64,000 nt of DNA from Collinsella tanakaei (GTDB lineage: Bacteria; Actinomycetota; Coriobacteriia; Coriobacteriales; Coriobacteriaceae): assembly GCF_030373545.1 (NCBI RefSeq), contig NZ_JAUDCO010000004.1, forward strand, positions 124,001 to 188,000, given 5' to 3'. A program made the position numbers and the translations under genes. Under the pieces are notes generated by a model. It worked only from the letters and a program-made list of their open reading frames with translations, did not search any database and was not told the DNA's origin. Shown here piece after piece: positions 10,389 to 19,304 of this stretch (its first letter is position 1; each line of letters starts with the position of its first letter).

Positions 10389-11858
10389 ATGAAGATCTAC
10401 AACAGCAGCACGCACAAGAAGGAAGACTTCCAGCCCATCAAGGAGGGCAAGGTCCGCATGTACGTGTGCGGCCCCACCGTCTACGACAACATCCACATTG
10501 GCAACGCGCGCACGTTCATCAGCTTCGACGTGATTCGCCGCTGGCTGATCGCCTCCGGCTACGAGGTCACGTTCGCGCAGAACCTCACCGACGTGGACGA
10601 CAAGATCATCAACCGCGCCAACGAGCAGGGCCGTACGGCCGAGGAAGTGGCGACCGAGTTCTCCGACAAGTTCATCGCCGTCATGCACAAGGCCAACGTC
10701 ATGGACCCCGATGTGCGTCCGCGCGCGACCAAGGAGATCGGCCCCATGATTGGCATGATCAAGACGCTCATCGAGCAGGGTCACGCCTATGCGGCCGACA
10801 ACGGCGACGTGTACTTCGCGGTGCGCAGTGACCCTGCCTACGGCGAGGTCTCCGGCCGCAAGATCGACGACCTCATGGTGGGCGCGCGCATCGAGGAGAA
10901 CGAGGACAAGAACGACCCGCTCGACTTCGCCCTGTGGAAGGCGGCCAAGCCCGGCGAGCCCATGTGGAACTCGCCGTGGGGCAAGGGCCGTCCCGGTTGG
11001 CACACCGAGTGCGCGGCGATGGTCCATCGCTATCTGGGCACGCCGATCGATATCCACGGCGGCGGCTCCGACCTGGCCTTCCCGCATCACGAGAACGAGT
11101 GCGCGCAGGCAACCTGCGCCTGGCACGAGGGCTTCGCCAACACCTGGATGCACACGGGCATGCTGCTCGTCGACGGCGAGAAAATGAGCAAGTCGCTCGG
11201 CAACTTCTTCACGCTGGAGGAGGTGCTCGAGAAGCATTCCGCGGCGGCACTTCGCCTGCTCATGCTGCAGACGCACTACCGCTCGCCGCTCGATTTCTCC
11301 TGGGAGCGCCTCGAGGGCGCCGAGAACTCGCTCGCCCGCATCGCCGGCACGGTGCAGAACCTGCGCTGGGCTGTCTCGCATGCCGAGGGCGAGCCGGATG
11401 CCGAGCTCGCGGCGAAGCTCGACGCTGCCGTCGATGCGGCGAAGGCCGAGTTCGAGGCGCAGATGAACGACGACTTCAACACGGCGGGCGCGGTGGCTGC
11501 GTACTTCCAGCTGGTGACCGAGGCGAACACGTATCTCGACCAGGCCGGTTCGGCGGTCGATACGGACGTTGTTGCCGGTGCCGCCGCGAGCATCGCCGGC
11601 GCGTTCGCGGTTCTGGGCATCGAGCTGCCGGAGCCCGAGGAGGAGCTGCCGGTCGGGCTGCTCGGCGTGGCCGCGGGCCTGTGCGCCTACACGGGCGACG
11701 ACGTGAACGAGGCCGCCGAGCGCATCCTCGCTGCTCGCGCCGAGGCACGTGCCGCCAAGAACTGGGACGTGGCCGACGCCATCCGCGATCAGCTGCGCGA
11801 CATGGGCCTCATGATCGAGGACACCGCCGCCGGCTCCCGCATCAAACACGTAAAATAA
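10389..11858 (+). CDS. cysS: Cysteinyl-tRNA synthetase
   Basis: 489 residues. Seen: MYVCGPTVYDNIHIGNAR with the zinc Cys and the HIGH-type motif HIGN at about 36-39, the WHTECAAM zinc site, the HHENECAQ site, and KMSKSLGN starting at residue 265. It charges tRNA-Cys in the cytosol. The frame is open upstream of 10389, but homology starts at MKIYNSST, so this ATG is preferred although its SD is weak. Confidence 0.95.
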   Translation: MKIYNSSTHKKEDFQPIKEGKVRMYVCGPTVYDNIHIGNARTFISFDVIRRWLIASGYEVTFAQNLTDVDDKIINRANEQGRTAEEVATEFSDKFIAVMHKANVMDPDVRPRATKEIGPMIGMIKTLIEQGHAYAADNGDVYFAVRSDPAYGEVSGRKIDDLMVGARIEENEDKNDPLDFALWKAAKPGEPMWNSPWGKGRPGWHTECAAMVHRYLGTPIDIHGGGSDLAFPHHENECAQATCAWHEGFANTWMHTGMLLVDGEKMSKSLGNFFTLEEVLEKHSAAALRLLMLQTHYRSPLDFSWERLEGAENSLARIAGTVQNLRWAVSHAEGEPDAELAAKLDAAVDAAKAEFEAQMNDDFNTAGAVAAYFQLVTEANTYLDQAGSAVDTDVVAGAAASIAGAFAVLGIELPEPEEELPVGLLGVAAGLCAYTGDDVNEAAERILAARAEARAAKNWDVADAIRDQLRDMGLMIEDTAAGSRIKHVK

Positions 11859-11900
11859 CCCTAGGGATTTTTTTACATTGCACAGGTAGAGCACGAGACG

Positions 11901-11932
11901 AGCCGCCGTTCCAGCAGGAAGGGCGGCTTTTT
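11901..11932 (+). terminator. Rho-independent terminator of cysS
   Basis: AGCCGCCGTTCC / GGAAGGGCGGCT stem followed by TTTTT. The sequence just before (11862-11880, CCCTAGGGATTTTTTTACAT) matches one arm of the long CCCTAGGG palindromes at 45508 and 50020. Confidence 0.85.
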
Positions 11933-12124
11933 GCATGCCGAGTATGCACATCTAGGTTTATGTGCGAAGTGAATGGGTAATTGTGCAACAGCTGTTGCAC
12001 AATTCAACGTAGGCATGTGGGAAAAACGTCTGATGTAACTTCACCTACCTCAACGTGTCTCCTCTCGCAGGCTCATCGAACCGCTCACGCTATACTGGGT
12101 GCGGCAACGAGAGAAAGAGACTCC

Positions 12125-13024
12125 ATGGCAGAGAGACGGAAGAACCAGGGCCACCCCACCGCAAGGTCGAGCCAGTCCCGCACCGGCAGGCCAAATCAGG
12201 CACGCGGACCCAAGGGCGACCAGAAGCGCCCTAGTCGCGACGCGCGCACTGTGCAGTCGCGCGCGCAGCAGGCGGCGCCCCGTCCCGCGGGCAACTTCAT
12301 CGAGGGACGTCGCGCGGCGGCCGAGGCCCTGCGCACGGGCTTTCCGATCAAGCGGGCGCTCGTGGGCGAGGGCGCGTCCAAGGACGTGACGCTCAACCAG
12401 CTGGTCGAGGCGCTCTACGCGGCGAACATCCCCGTGCAGTTCGTGGGGCGCGATCAGCTCGAGGCCATCTCGAGCCATGGTGCGCACCAGGGCATAGCGC
12501 TCGAGGTCGGTGCCTATCCGTATGCCGATCTCGCTGACATCATCGCCCGCGCTGGAGATGGCCCTGCCCTCGTGGTCGTGCTCGATCACGTGACCGACGC
12601 CGGCAACTTCGGTGCCATCGTGCGCTCGGCCGAGGTCGTGGGCGCGGCGGGCGTCGTCATCGCGTCCAAGCGCGCCGCCGAGGTGACCGTGGCCACCTTC
12701 AAGACGAGCGCCGGCGCGGTCATGCACCTGCCCATCGCGCAGGTTCCCAACATCGCGCGTGCCCTCGAGGATCTCAAAGAAGCCGGCTTCTGGGCCTGCG
12801 GCGCCTCGGAGCACGCCGAGCAGGTGTGCTGGGACGCCCCGATGCAGGGTCGCATCGCGCTCGTCATGGGTTCGGAGGGCGACGGCATCTCGCGCCTCGT
12901 GCTCGAGAAGTGCGACTTTTTGACCAAGCTGCCGCAGCGCGGCGAGATCGAGAGCCTGAATGTCGCCCAGGCGGCGACCGCCCTGTGCTTTGAGTGGATG
13001 CGCCGCAACTACGATGCGATTTAG
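12125..13024 (+). CDS. rlmB: 23S rRNA 2'-O-ribose methyltransferase (SpoU/TrmH family)
   Basis: 299 residues. A basic, disordered N-terminal stretch of about 55 residues precedes the substrate-binding domain (GNFIEGRRAAAEAL) and the SPOUT domain. The three SAM-knot motifs are visible: NFGAIVRSAEVVGA, LVMGSEGDGIS and IESLNVAQAATALC. The family methylates a ribose in 23S rRNA using SAM. ATG 12125 is chosen because the region upstream of it is non-conserved and lies in the leader. The order cysS-rlmB-NYN nuclease is conserved in many Gram-positives. Confidence 0.9.
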   Translation: MAERRKNQGHPTARSSQSRTGRPNQARGPKGDQKRPSRDARTVQSRAQQAAPRPAGNFIEGRRAAAEALRTGFPIKRALVGEGASKDVTLNQLVEALYAANIPVQFVGRDQLEAISSHGAHQGIALEVGAYPYADLADIIARAGDGPALVVVLDHVTDAGNFGAIVRSAEVVGAAGVVIASKRAAEVTVATFKTSAGAVMHLPIAQVPNIARALEDLKEAGFWACGASEHAEQVCWDAPMQGRIALVMGSEGDGISRLVLEKCDFLTKLPQRGEIESLNVAQAATALCFEWMRRNYDAI

Positions 13025-13067
13025 GACGTGAAGTGTCGTCGGACGCACTTTCACGCGAGAGGATGAG

Positions 13068-13751
13068 ATGACCAAGAAGAACCGGGCCAAGTCCAAAGCG
13101 AAGCGCTTTGGCGAGGGCTCCGCGCAGAAATTCGTCGACGCGAGCACCTACGGAGTGGGCAACGCGTTTTCCGCCGCGTTCTCCACGCCGGACGTCCCGC
13201 GCGGCTCCAACGTGAGCGGCCAGCGCGAGCTGCTGGTGGTCGACGGCTACAACGTGATCCATGCGACGCCGCGCTACGAGCGGCTCATCTTTGATCACTC
13301 GGATGATCCGTACTCCGGCGACGTGTACGATCGCGCCCGCACCTCGCTGATTGCCGACGTCGCGGCCTTCGCGCAGGGGCGTTACGAGCCCGTTATCGTG
13401 TTCGACGGGGCGGGCAACGTCTCTGCCGACCGCCCTAACCTGCCTCAGGCGGGCGTGCGCATCGAGTTCTCGCCGACGGGCGTATCGGCGGACACCGTCG
13501 TGCAGCGCCTATGCACTGAGGCGCGTGAGGCCGGGCGCGCCTGCACCGTGGTCACGAGCGACGGCACGATCCAGGCGACCGTGATGGGGAAGGGCGTGGC
13601 GCGCATCTCGGCGCGGATGTTCGTGGACGAGATTCGGCAGGTCGACGCCGATGTGGCGGAGGCGGAAGAGGCCCCGCAGGTCAAGATGACGCTCGGCAGC
13701 CGCCTGTCGCCCGAGAGCCTGGCCAAGCTCGAGTCACTTCGCAACGCATAG
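13068..13751 (+). CDS. NYN-domain RNase (YacP/Rae1-like)
   Basis: 227 residues. After a basic N-terminus of about 55 residues comes LLVVDGYNVIHA, the PIN-like NYN core with the first catalytic Asp. VFDGAGN and VVTSDGTIQ follow as further acidic-site motifs. B. subtilis Rae1/YacP is a ribosome-associated endoribonuclease and lies in the same neighbourhood behind rlmB, which supports the call. The extended N-terminus, rich in Lys and Arg, is unlike YacP and may bind RNA or ribosomes. Confidence 0.85.
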   Translation: MTKKNRAKSKAKRFGEGSAQKFVDASTYGVGNAFSAAFSTPDVPRGSNVSGQRELLVVDGYNVIHATPRYERLIFDHSDDPYSGDVYDRARTSLIADVAAFAQGRYEPVIVFDGAGNVSADRPNLPQAGVRIEFSPTGVSADTVVQRLCTEAREAGRACTVVTSDGTIQATVMGKGVARISARMFVDEIRQVDADVAEAEEAPQVKMTLGSRLSPESLAKLESLRNA

Positions 13752-13788
13752 CCCTACATATATAGAGAGGCGACGCGCGTGCGGCGTC

Positions 13789-13817
13789 TTGCAGACGCAT
13801 GCGCGTTTCAGTATCCT
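13789..13817 (+). promoter_or_regulatory. Sigma-70-type promoter of tRNA-Thr(TGT)
   Basis: TTGCAG at 13789-13794, 17-base spacer, TATCCT at 13812-13817; the tRNA begins 30 bases later. Confidence 0.65.
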
Positions 13818-13847
13818 GTAGAAGCTTCGCGCACAAGCGCCAAGCGT

Positions 13848-13922
13848 GCCAGCGTGGCTCAACGGTAGAGCAAGTGATTTGTAATCACTGGGTTGCGGGT
13901 TCGATTCCTGTCGCTGGCTCCA
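13848..13922 (+). tRNA. tRNA-Thr (anticodon TGT)
   Basis: Acceptor GCCAGCG pairs with CGCTGGC. The anticodon stem AGTGA/TCACT holds loop TTTGTAA (anticodon TGT). The T arm is GGGTTCGATTCC. CCA is encoded. Its 3' part is duplicated downstream. Confidence 0.95.
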
Positions 13923-14131
13923 TAGGAAGGCTTCGGGCCCGGTGCCGTCGCGGTATCGGGCCCGTTCCATGCGGATGCCGACAGGGATCGAACCCGGTTC
14001 CGGGTGCGCAGCGAAGCCAACGGCGCGAGCCGCCCGCAGCGAACGCGCGGCGCCGAGCCGCGCGGATTCCTGTCGCTGGCTCCATAGGAGGGCTTCGGGC
14101 CCGGTGCCGTCGCGGCGCCGGGCCCGCTTCG
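13903..14131 (+). repeat. Direct duplication of the tRNA-Thr 3' end plus downstream hairpin
   Basis: The segment 13903-13968 (from GATTCCTGTCGCTGGCTCCA through the GGGCCC hairpin) recurs at about 14066-14131 with few changes. The 97 bases between include, at about 13979-13996, the reverse complement of a tRNA T arm (GGGTTCGATCCCTGTCGG on the minus strand). This looks like the scar of an integration or recombination event at the tRNA. The gap from 13923 to 14384 holds no gene; past 14131 only the next promoter is evident. Confidence 0.7.
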
Positions 14132-14304
14132 TCAATAAGGGCCTACGCTGATCGGCAGACACCCCGCCTGAAATCTTGTCCACGGAGCAGGGGAGGGGCA
14201 TGCCACCCAGGAACCCCCTCCATAACCTCACCATGCTAAAGCCCGTTATTCGCGCAGGTCACAGCATAGAGATACGCCCGGCACCGTGTATTAGAGAAAT
14301 CTGG

Positions 14305-14334
14305 TTGACATCGGCCCCTCGCGCGTCGTAATAT
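14305..14334 (+). promoter_or_regulatory. Strong promoter for tRNA-Tyr/Thr/Met-tuf
   Basis: TTGACA at 14305-14310, 18-base spacer, TAATAT at 14329-14334, near-consensus. It precedes three closely packed tRNAs and tuf, which are probably one transcript. Confidence 0.85.
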
Positions 14335-14384
14335 GCCTTTGCTCGTGAGCGCGGCTGAGCCGCACAAGCGAGTGAGGACACAGT

Positions 14385-14469
14385 GGGAGTTTGCCCGAGT
14401 GGTTAATGGGGACGGGCTGTAAACCCGTTGGCTATGCCTACATAGGTTCGAATCCTATAGCTCCCACCA
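14385..14469 (+). tRNA. tRNA-Tyr (anticodon GTA)
   Basis: Class II tRNA with a long variable arm. Acceptor GGGAGTT pairs with AGCTCCC. The anticodon loop CTGTAAA reads GTA. The T arm is GGTTCGAATCC and CCA is encoded. Confidence 0.93.
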
Positions 14470-14475
14470 GTTCTT

Positions 14476-14551
14476 GCCTGTATAGCTCAGTCGGTAGAGC
14501 ACTTCGTTGGTAACGAAGAGGTCACCAGTTCAAGTCTGGTTGCAGGCTCCA
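14476..14551 (+). tRNA. tRNA-Thr (anticodon GGT)
   Basis: Acceptor GCCTGTA / TGCAGGC. Anticodon stem CTTCG/CGAAG holds loop TTGGTAA. CCA is encoded. Six bases separate it from tRNA-Tyr. Confidence 0.95.
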
Positions 14552-14555
14552 GTAC

Positions 14556-14632
14556 GGCGGTGTAGCTCAGCTGGTTAGAGCACACGGTTCATACCCGTGG
14601 CGTCACTGGTTCGAATCCAGTCACCGCTACCA
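14556..14632 (+). tRNA. tRNA-Met (anticodon CAT)
   Basis: Acceptor GGCGGTG / CACCGCT, anticodon loop TTCATAC, encoded CCA. The first acceptor pair is G-T. A CAT anticodon could also be elongator Met or an Ile tRNA modified by TilS; elongator Met is preferred from its position in the Tyr-Thr-Met-tuf order. Confidence 0.85.
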
Positions 14633-14720
14633 GGTAACACGGTGGCTTTCCTAGAATCTAGGGAGGCCACTTAGGTTTAAAGGCATGTCCCATCGGGGAC
14701 GACCTTAAGGAGGAGGCTTC

Positions 14721-15911
14721 ATGGCCAAGGAAAAGTTCGAGCGCACTAAGCCGCATGTCAACATCGGCACCATCGGTCACGTCGACCACGGCAAGACCAC
14801 GCTGACGGCTGCCATCACCAAGGTTCTCTCCGAGACCGAGGGTTGCAAGGCCGACTTCACCGCGTTCGAGAACATCGACAAGGCTCCCGAGGAGCGCGAG
14901 CGTGGTATTACCATCTCCGTCGCTCACGTCGAGTACGAGACCGCTTCGCGTCACTATGCTCACGTTGACTGCCCGGGCCACGCCGACTACATCAAGAACA
15001 TGATCTCCGGTGCTGCCCAGATGGACGGCGCTATCCTGGTCATCGCCGCCACCGACGGCCCCATGGCCCAGACCCGCGAGCACATCCTGCTCGCCCGTCA
15101 GGTCGGCGTTCCCTACATCGTTGTCTTCCTGAACAAGTGCGACATGGTTGACGACGAGGAGCTCATCGACCTCGTCGAGATGGAGACCCGTGAGCTCCTC
15201 TCCGAGTACGACTTCCCCGGTGACGACATCCCCGTCATCCGCGGCTCCGCCCTCGGCGCCCTCAACGGCGACGAGAAGTGGTACGCCTCCATCCGTGAGC
15301 TCATGGATGCTGTCGACTCCTACATCCCGACCCCCGAGCGTGATGACGCTAAGCCGTTCCTGATGGCTGTCGAGGACGTCATGACCATCTCCGGCCGCGG
15401 CACCGTTGCCACCGGTCGTGTCGAGCGCGGTCAGCTCAAGCTGAACGAGCCCGTCGAGATCGTCGGCATCAAGGAGACCCAGTCCACCGTCGCCACCGGC
15501 ATCGAGATGTTCCGCAAGACCATGGACTTCTGCGAGGCTGGCGACAACGTCGGCATCCTGCTCCGTGGTATCAAGCGCGAGCAGATCGAGCGCGGTCAGG
15601 TTCTGGCCAAGCCCGGTTCGGTTACCCCGCACACCAAGTTCACCGGTGAGGTCTACGTTCTGACCAAGGAGGAGGGCGGCCGCCACACGCCGTTCTTCGA
15701 CGGCTATCGTCCGCAGTTCTACTTCCGCACCACGGACGTGACCGGTTCCGTCAAGCTCCCCGAGGGCACCGAGATGGCTATGCCTGGTGACCACATCACC
15801 ATCGAGGGCGAGCTCATCCACCCGATCGCCATGGAGGAGGGCCTGCGCTTCGCTATCCGCGAGGGTGGCCACACCGTTGGCTCCGGCGTCGTCAGCACCA
15901 TCATCGAGTAA
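14721..15911 (+). CDS. tuf: Translation elongation factor Tu
   Basis: 396 residues. GTPase motifs GHVDHGKT (19-26), the DCPGHADY switch II and NKCD are intact, and domains 2 and 3 follow to the C-terminal GVVSTIIE. It delivers aminoacyl-tRNA to the ribosome. The SD AAGGAGGAGG is strong. The leader between tRNA-Met and tuf carries a GTGGCTTTCCTAG / CTAGGGAGGCCAC hairpin at about 14641-14670. Codon use is highly biased, as expected for an abundant protein. Confidence 0.98.
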   Translation: MAKEKFERTKPHVNIGTIGHVDHGKTTLTAAITKVLSETEGCKADFTAFENIDKAPEERERGITISVAHVEYETASRHYAHVDCPGHADYIKNMISGAAQMDGAILVIAATDGPMAQTREHILLARQVGVPYIVVFLNKCDMVDDEELIDLVEMETRELLSEYDFPGDDIPVIRGSALGALNGDEKWYASIRELMDAVDSYIPTPERDDAKPFLMAVEDVMTISGRGTVATGRVERGQLKLNEPVEIVGIKETQSTVATGIEMFRKTMDFCEAGDNVGILLRGIKREQIERGQVLAKPGSVTPHTKFTGEVYVLTKEEGGRHTPFFDGYRPQFYFRTTDVTGSVKLPEGTEMAMPGDHITIEGELIHPIAMEEGLRFAIREGGHTVGSGVVSTIIE

Positions 15912-15942
15912 CTTTAGCTGCTCGTAGCTGATCGCTAACCTG

Positions 15943-15976
15943 AACCCGGCTCCTCTTCGGGGGAGCCGGGTTTTTT
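15943..15976 (+). terminator. Rho-independent terminator of tuf
   Basis: AACCCGGCTCC / GGAGCCGGGTT stem with a TCTTCGGG loop and TTTTTT. Confidence 0.95.
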
Positions 15977-16042
15977 ATGCGCCGACCCATTTGTTGAGGT
16001 TGTGGAACGAATCTGCAGATGGGCGCTGATTGAGAGCGGGGA

Positions 16043-16072
16043 TTGACACGCCCCGCCACCAGATGATATTGT
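16043..16072 (+). promoter_or_regulatory. Promoter for rpmG-trnW-secE-nusG
   Basis: TTGACA at 16043-16048, followed by TATTGT at 16067-16072 with an 18-base spacer (or GATATT with 16). It lies 47 bases before the rpmG start. Confidence 0.75.
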
Positions 16073-16118
16073 GTTCCACCGTGCCCGCATGGGACGGTTA
16101 ATGGAGGTTATTAGACAC

Positions 16119-16268
16119 ATGCGTACTCTCGTTACACTTGCCTGCACCGAGTGCAAGCGTCGCAACTATACGACGACCAAGAACAAGGCGAACATGCCCG
16201 ACCGCATGGAGATCAAGAAGTATTGCCCCTGGTGCCGTCGTCACACCGTGCACAAGGAGACCCGCTAG
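16119..16268 (+). CDS. rpmG: 50S ribosomal protein L33
   Basis: 49 residues, [20 protein letters not shown]..., with the two CxxC pairs (CTEC and CPWC) of the zinc-binding form. ATG 16119 follows GGAGG at 16103-16107. In-frame upstream ATGs lack homology. The order rpmG, tRNA-Trp, secE, nusG is typical of Actinobacteria and Firmicutes. Confidence 0.95.
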   Translation: MRTLVTLACTECKRRNYTTTKNKANMPDRMEIKKYCPWCRRHTVHKETR

Positions 16269-16280
16269 TCTTCTTAACAT

Positions 16281-16356
16281 ACGCCAGTAGTTCAATTGGT
16301 AGAGCATCGGTCTCCAAAACCGAGTGTTGAGGGTTCGAGTCCTTCCTGGCGTGCCA
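16281..16356 (+). tRNA. tRNA-Trp (anticodon CCA)
   Basis: Acceptor ACGCCAG / CTGGCGT, discriminator G. Anticodon stem TCGGT/ACCGA with loop CTCCAAA. CCA is encoded. It lies 12 bases after rpmG. Confidence 0.95.
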
Positions 16357-16365
16357 GTCTCTAAT

Positions 16366-16396
16366 CCGTAAGCCTCCTCGCGAGGCTTACGGTTTC
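16366..16396 (+). terminator. Hairpin between tRNA-Trp and secE
   Basis: CCGTAAGCCTC / GAGGCTTACGG with a CTCGC loop, then TTT. It may be a weak terminator or a tRNA processing signal, since secE follows only 40 bases later. Confidence 0.55.
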
Positions 16397-16431
16397 TAAT
16401 GTATAGGTGGTTTAGGCCGGAGGTAAACATC

Positions 16432-16812
16432 ATGGCCAACAAGAAGTCCAAGAAGAGCACCCAGGCTTCTCCTGCTTCTGAGGCAGCTGAGGCCAGGAAG
16501 GTCGCTCCCAAGAAGGCTCAGGCCAAGAAGGCTGTTGCCGCTAAGAAGGACGCCAACGTTAAGAAGGCCACTTCGGCAAAGAAGACCACCAAGGACAAGA
16601 AGAACGCCAAGCCCGGCTTCCTTGCCCGCACCAAGAAGTATTTCGCCCAGGTCCGCTCTGAGATGAAGCGCGTCGTGTGGCCGTCCAAGAAGGAGCTTGT
16701 CAACTACTCCGTGGCGGTCGTCGTCTCGCTGATCGCGGTCGGCGTCGTCATCGCGGTGCTTGACTCCGTCATCAGCGGCGGCCTTGTCCTCTTCTCTGGT
16801 CTGAGGGGGTAA
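16432..16812 (+). CDS. secE: Preprotein translocase subunit SecE
   Basis: 126 residues. A Lys/Ala-rich cytosolic N-terminus of about 60 residues precedes the conserved amphipathic helix (YFAQVRSEMKRVVWPSKKEL) and one membrane segment (about 90-115). It clamps the SecY channel. ATG 16432 follows GGAGG. nusG starts two bases after the stop. Confidence 0.95.
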   Translation: MANKKSKKSTQASPASEAAEARKVAPKKAQAKKAVAAKKDANVKKATSAKKTTKDKKNAKPGFLARTKKYFAQVRSEMKRVVWPSKKELVNYSVAVVVSLIAVGVVIAVLDSVISGGLVLFSGLRG

Positions 16813-16814
16813 AG

Positions 16815-17351
16815 ATGTCCAAGCGCTGGTATGTCGTCCACACCTACTCCGGATACGAGAATCGCGTCAAGACCGATCTCGAGCATCGCATCGAGACCAT
16901 GGGCATGACCGATCGTATCTTTGATATCCAGATTCCGACCGAGCGTGTCACCGAGATCAAAGAGGGTGGCAAGCGCGAGGTCAAGGATTCCAAGATCTTC
17001 CCCGGCTATGTTCTCGTCCGCATGGAGATGGACGATGATGCCTGGACGTGCGTCCGCAACACGCCCGGCGTCACCGGCTTCCTCGGAGCCAACGGCAAGC
17101 CCGCTCCGCTCTCCCGCGACGAGTACAACAAGATGATGCGCAAGACGGACAAGGGCGGCACGCCCAAGCGCACGTCCGTCAGCATCGAGGTCGGGACGCC
17201 CGTCAAGGTCATCTCTGGCCCGCTGGCCGACTTCGACGGCAAGGTGTCCGAGGTCAACGCCGAGGCCGGCAAGGTCAAGGTCACCCTGCTCATCTTTGGT
17301 CGCGAGACTCCGGTCGAGCTCACGTTCGACCAGATCGCGGTCATCAGCTAG
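16815..17351 (+). CDS. nusG: Transcription termination/antitermination factor NusG
   Basis: 178 residues. The NGN domain begins KRWYVVHTYSGYENRVK, and IFPGYVLVRM is visible. The C-terminal KOW domain contains GTPVKVISGPLADFDGKV. It couples RNA polymerase to Rho or the ribosome. It follows secE by two bases and is itself followed by rplK after 121 bases. Confidence 0.97.
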   Translation: MSKRWYVVHTYSGYENRVKTDLEHRIETMGMTDRIFDIQIPTERVTEIKEGGKREVKDSKIFPGYVLVRMEMDDDAWTCVRNTPGVTGFLGANGKPAPLSRDEYNKMMRKTDKGGTPKRTSVSIEVGTPVKVISGPLADFDGKVSEVNAEAGKVKVTLLIFGRETPVELTFDQIAVIS

Positions 17352-17472
17352 GCTGTCGTATCTGCGCGTGCGCGCTTCGCCTCCCGGCTGCTCACCGGTC
17401 TGGCATGCTTCTAACGGGTTCGCGCTGACGATATGAATTGTTCGACACGTTCGTGTTTAGGAAGGAATGACA

Positions 17473-17901
17473 ATGGCTGAGAAGAAGGTTGCCACCGTCA
17501 TCAAGCTCCAGATTCCCGCTGGCGCAGCGAACCCCGCTCCTCCCGTCGGCCCCGCCCTGGGTGCCGCGCAGGTCAACATCATGCAGTTCTGCCAGGCGTT
17601 CAACGCCGCCACGCAGGACAAGTCCGGTGACATCATCCCCGTCGAGATCACCGTCTACGAGGATCGTTCGTTTGACTTCATCTGCAAGACCCCGCCTGCG
17701 GCTCACCTGATCAAGAAGGAGCTCAAGCTCAAGAGCGGCTCCGCCGTTCCGCAGCGCGACAAGGTCGGCCAGCTCACCGACGAGCAGCTCACAAAGATCG
17801 CCGAGATCAAGATGCCGGACCTCAATGCCAATGACATCGAGGCCGCCAAGAAGATCGTCGCCGGCACCGCCCGCTCCATGGGCGTCACCATCGCCGAGTA
17901 G
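17473..17901 (+). CDS. rplK: 50S ribosomal protein L11
   Basis: 142 residues starting [17 protein letters not shown]. The PPVGPALG motif binds the GTPase centre rRNA. An alternative ATG two codons upstream (17467) is in frame, but the AGGAAGGA SD fits 17473 better. Confidence 0.96.
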   Translation: MAEKKVATVIKLQIPAGAANPAPPVGPALGAAQVNIMQFCQAFNAATQDKSGDIIPVEITVYEDRSFDFICKTPPAAHLIKKELKLKSGSAVPQRDKVGQLTDEQLTKIAEIKMPDLNANDIEAAKKIVAGTARSMGVTIAE

Positions 17902-18012
17902 CGATTCCGTTGTTTTCTTCGGGCGCGTGGAGGTCACGCGCCCGTTCGTGTGCAATCCGGCACACATCGTTGTGGGAGGGCGCTGCCCGTTTGACCACAG
18001 GAGGTAAGTATC

Positions 18013-18720
18013 ATGGCTAAGCATGGTAAGCACTACATCGAGGCCGCCAAGAAGGTCGACCGCTCTAACCTCTACACGCCGCTTGAGGCCGTGAAGCTCG
18101 TCAAGGAGCTTGCTCCCGCCAAGTTCGACGAGACCGTCGAGGCCCACTTCCGTCTGGGCATCGATACCCGTAAGGCCGATCAGAACATCCGCGGCTCTAT
18201 CTCGCTGCCCCACGGCACCGGCAAGACCGTTCGCGTCGCCGTGTTCGCCGATGGCGCTAAGGCCGACGAGGCCCGCGACGCCGGTGCCGACGTCGTTGGT
18301 TCCGACGAGCTGATCGCCGACATCCAGAAGGGCGAGATCAACTTCGACGCCGCCATCGCCACCCCCAACATGATGGCCAAGGTCGGTCGCATCGGTAAGA
18401 TCCTCGGCCCCCGTGGCCTCATGCCGAACCCTAAGCTCGGCACCGTCACCATGGACGTCGCCAAGATGGTCGGCGAGCTCAAGGCCGGTCGTGTCGAGTA
18501 CCGCGCCGACCGCTACGGCATCTGCCACGTGCCCCTGGGCAAGTGCTCCTTCGACGATCAGAAGCTCGTCGAGAACTACGCCGCGCTCTACACCGAGATC
18601 CTGCGCGTCAAGCCTTCTTCCGCTAAGGGTCGCTACGTGAAGAGCATCACGCTGACCTCCACCATGGGCCCTGGCGTCAAGGTGGACTCCGCCATCCAGC
18701 GCAACTTCATGGAGGAGTAA
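18013..18720 (+). CDS. rplA: 50S ribosomal protein L1
   Basis: 235 residues. Seen: [13 protein letters not shown] at the start, the [16 protein letters not shown] signature in the middle, and [16 protein letters not shown] at the C-terminus. It binds 23S rRNA and, in other bacteria, its own operon leader. A GGGCGCGTGGAGGTCACGCGCCC hairpin lies between rplK and rplA at about 17919-17942. SD ACAGGAGG. Confidence 0.96.
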   Translation: MAKHGKHYIEAAKKVDRSNLYTPLEAVKLVKELAPAKFDETVEAHFRLGIDTRKADQNIRGSISLPHGTGKTVRVAVFADGAKADEARDAGADVVGSDELIADIQKGEINFDAAIATPNMMAKVGRIGKILGPRGLMPNPKLGTVTMDVAKMVGELKAGRVEYRADRYGICHVPLGKCSFDDQKLVENYAALYTEILRVKPSSAKGRYVKSITLTSTMGPGVKVDSAIQRNFMEE

Positions 18721-18749
18721 CAGATACCGCACATATGGTGTCGCTTTCG

Positions 18750-18785
18750 AACCCGGTTCCGCGTCTTGCGGGACCGGGTTTTCTT
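18750..18785 (+). terminator. Rho-independent terminator of rplKA
   Basis: AACCCGGTTCCGCG / GCGGGACCGGGTT stem with a TCTT loop, then TTCTT. Confidence 0.85.
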
Positions 18786-18953
18786 GTTTGCGGAGCAACG
18801 TCGGCGTCCTGGCCTCTTCTTTCTACAATTACCCACCGTTCGCCTTCCTTTTTCTGCCGTCTATCCTCGCGTATAAATGTACATCGCCACACATAGTAAT
18901 CTGTGTTACAGTGAAGCTGTCAGAAAGCAGGGAAGACCGCAGGAGGTGACGCA

Positions 18954-19304
18954 ATGTCCACGAGGGATGCAGTCAGCGATCTCATTCGGGGAAACATCGA
19001 TGCCATCATCTTGTGCACGCTTTCGAGCGGCGACAGCTATGGCTACGAGATTCTCAAGGAGATCGCGTCGACGAGCCGAGGCGAGTACGAGATGAAGGAG
19101 CCGTCGCTCTACACGAGTCTCAAGCGCCTTGAGAACCAGGGCTTTGTCAAGAGCTACTGGGGCAACGAGACGCAGGGCGCACGGCGCAAGTACTACCGGA
19201 TCACGGACGATGGCACCGAGGAGCTCGGTGAGGCCACCGAGCGCTGGGTGCGCGTCCGCAACATCATCGACCGTCTGCTGAAGCAGGAGGGGGGAGAACG
19301 GTGA
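18954..19304 (+). CDS. PadR-family transcriptional regulator
   Basis: 116 residues. The winged-helix domain contains SYGYEILKEI and YTSLKRLENQGFVKSYW, then GARRKYYRITDDG, all PadR hallmarks. Such repressors usually sense a small ligand or couple to a membrane partner. A dyad ACAC...GTGT at about 18891-18908 overlaps the probable promoter and could be its operator. SD GCAGGAGGTGACGC. The stop overlaps the next gene's GTG start (GTGA), so the two are translationally coupled. Confidence 0.9.
   Translation: MSTRDAVSDLIRGNIDAIILCTLSSGDSYGYEILKEIASTSRGEYEMKEPSLYTSLKRLENQGFVKSYWGNETQGARRKYYRITDDGTEELGEATERWVRVRNIIDRLLKQEGGER

Noticed and set aside
10255-10392. A 45-codon ORF overlapping the cysS start (ATGA) as a possible Cys-regulated leader peptide
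   Set aside because: No SD precedes its ATG and it holds only one Cys codon; it is better explained as read-through of the hairpin sequence.
14305-14334. tRNA-Ile assignment for the CAT-anticodon tRNA at 14556
   Set aside because: Not excluded chemically, but the Tyr-Thr-Met-tuf arrangement fits elongator Met better; kept as tRNA-Met.
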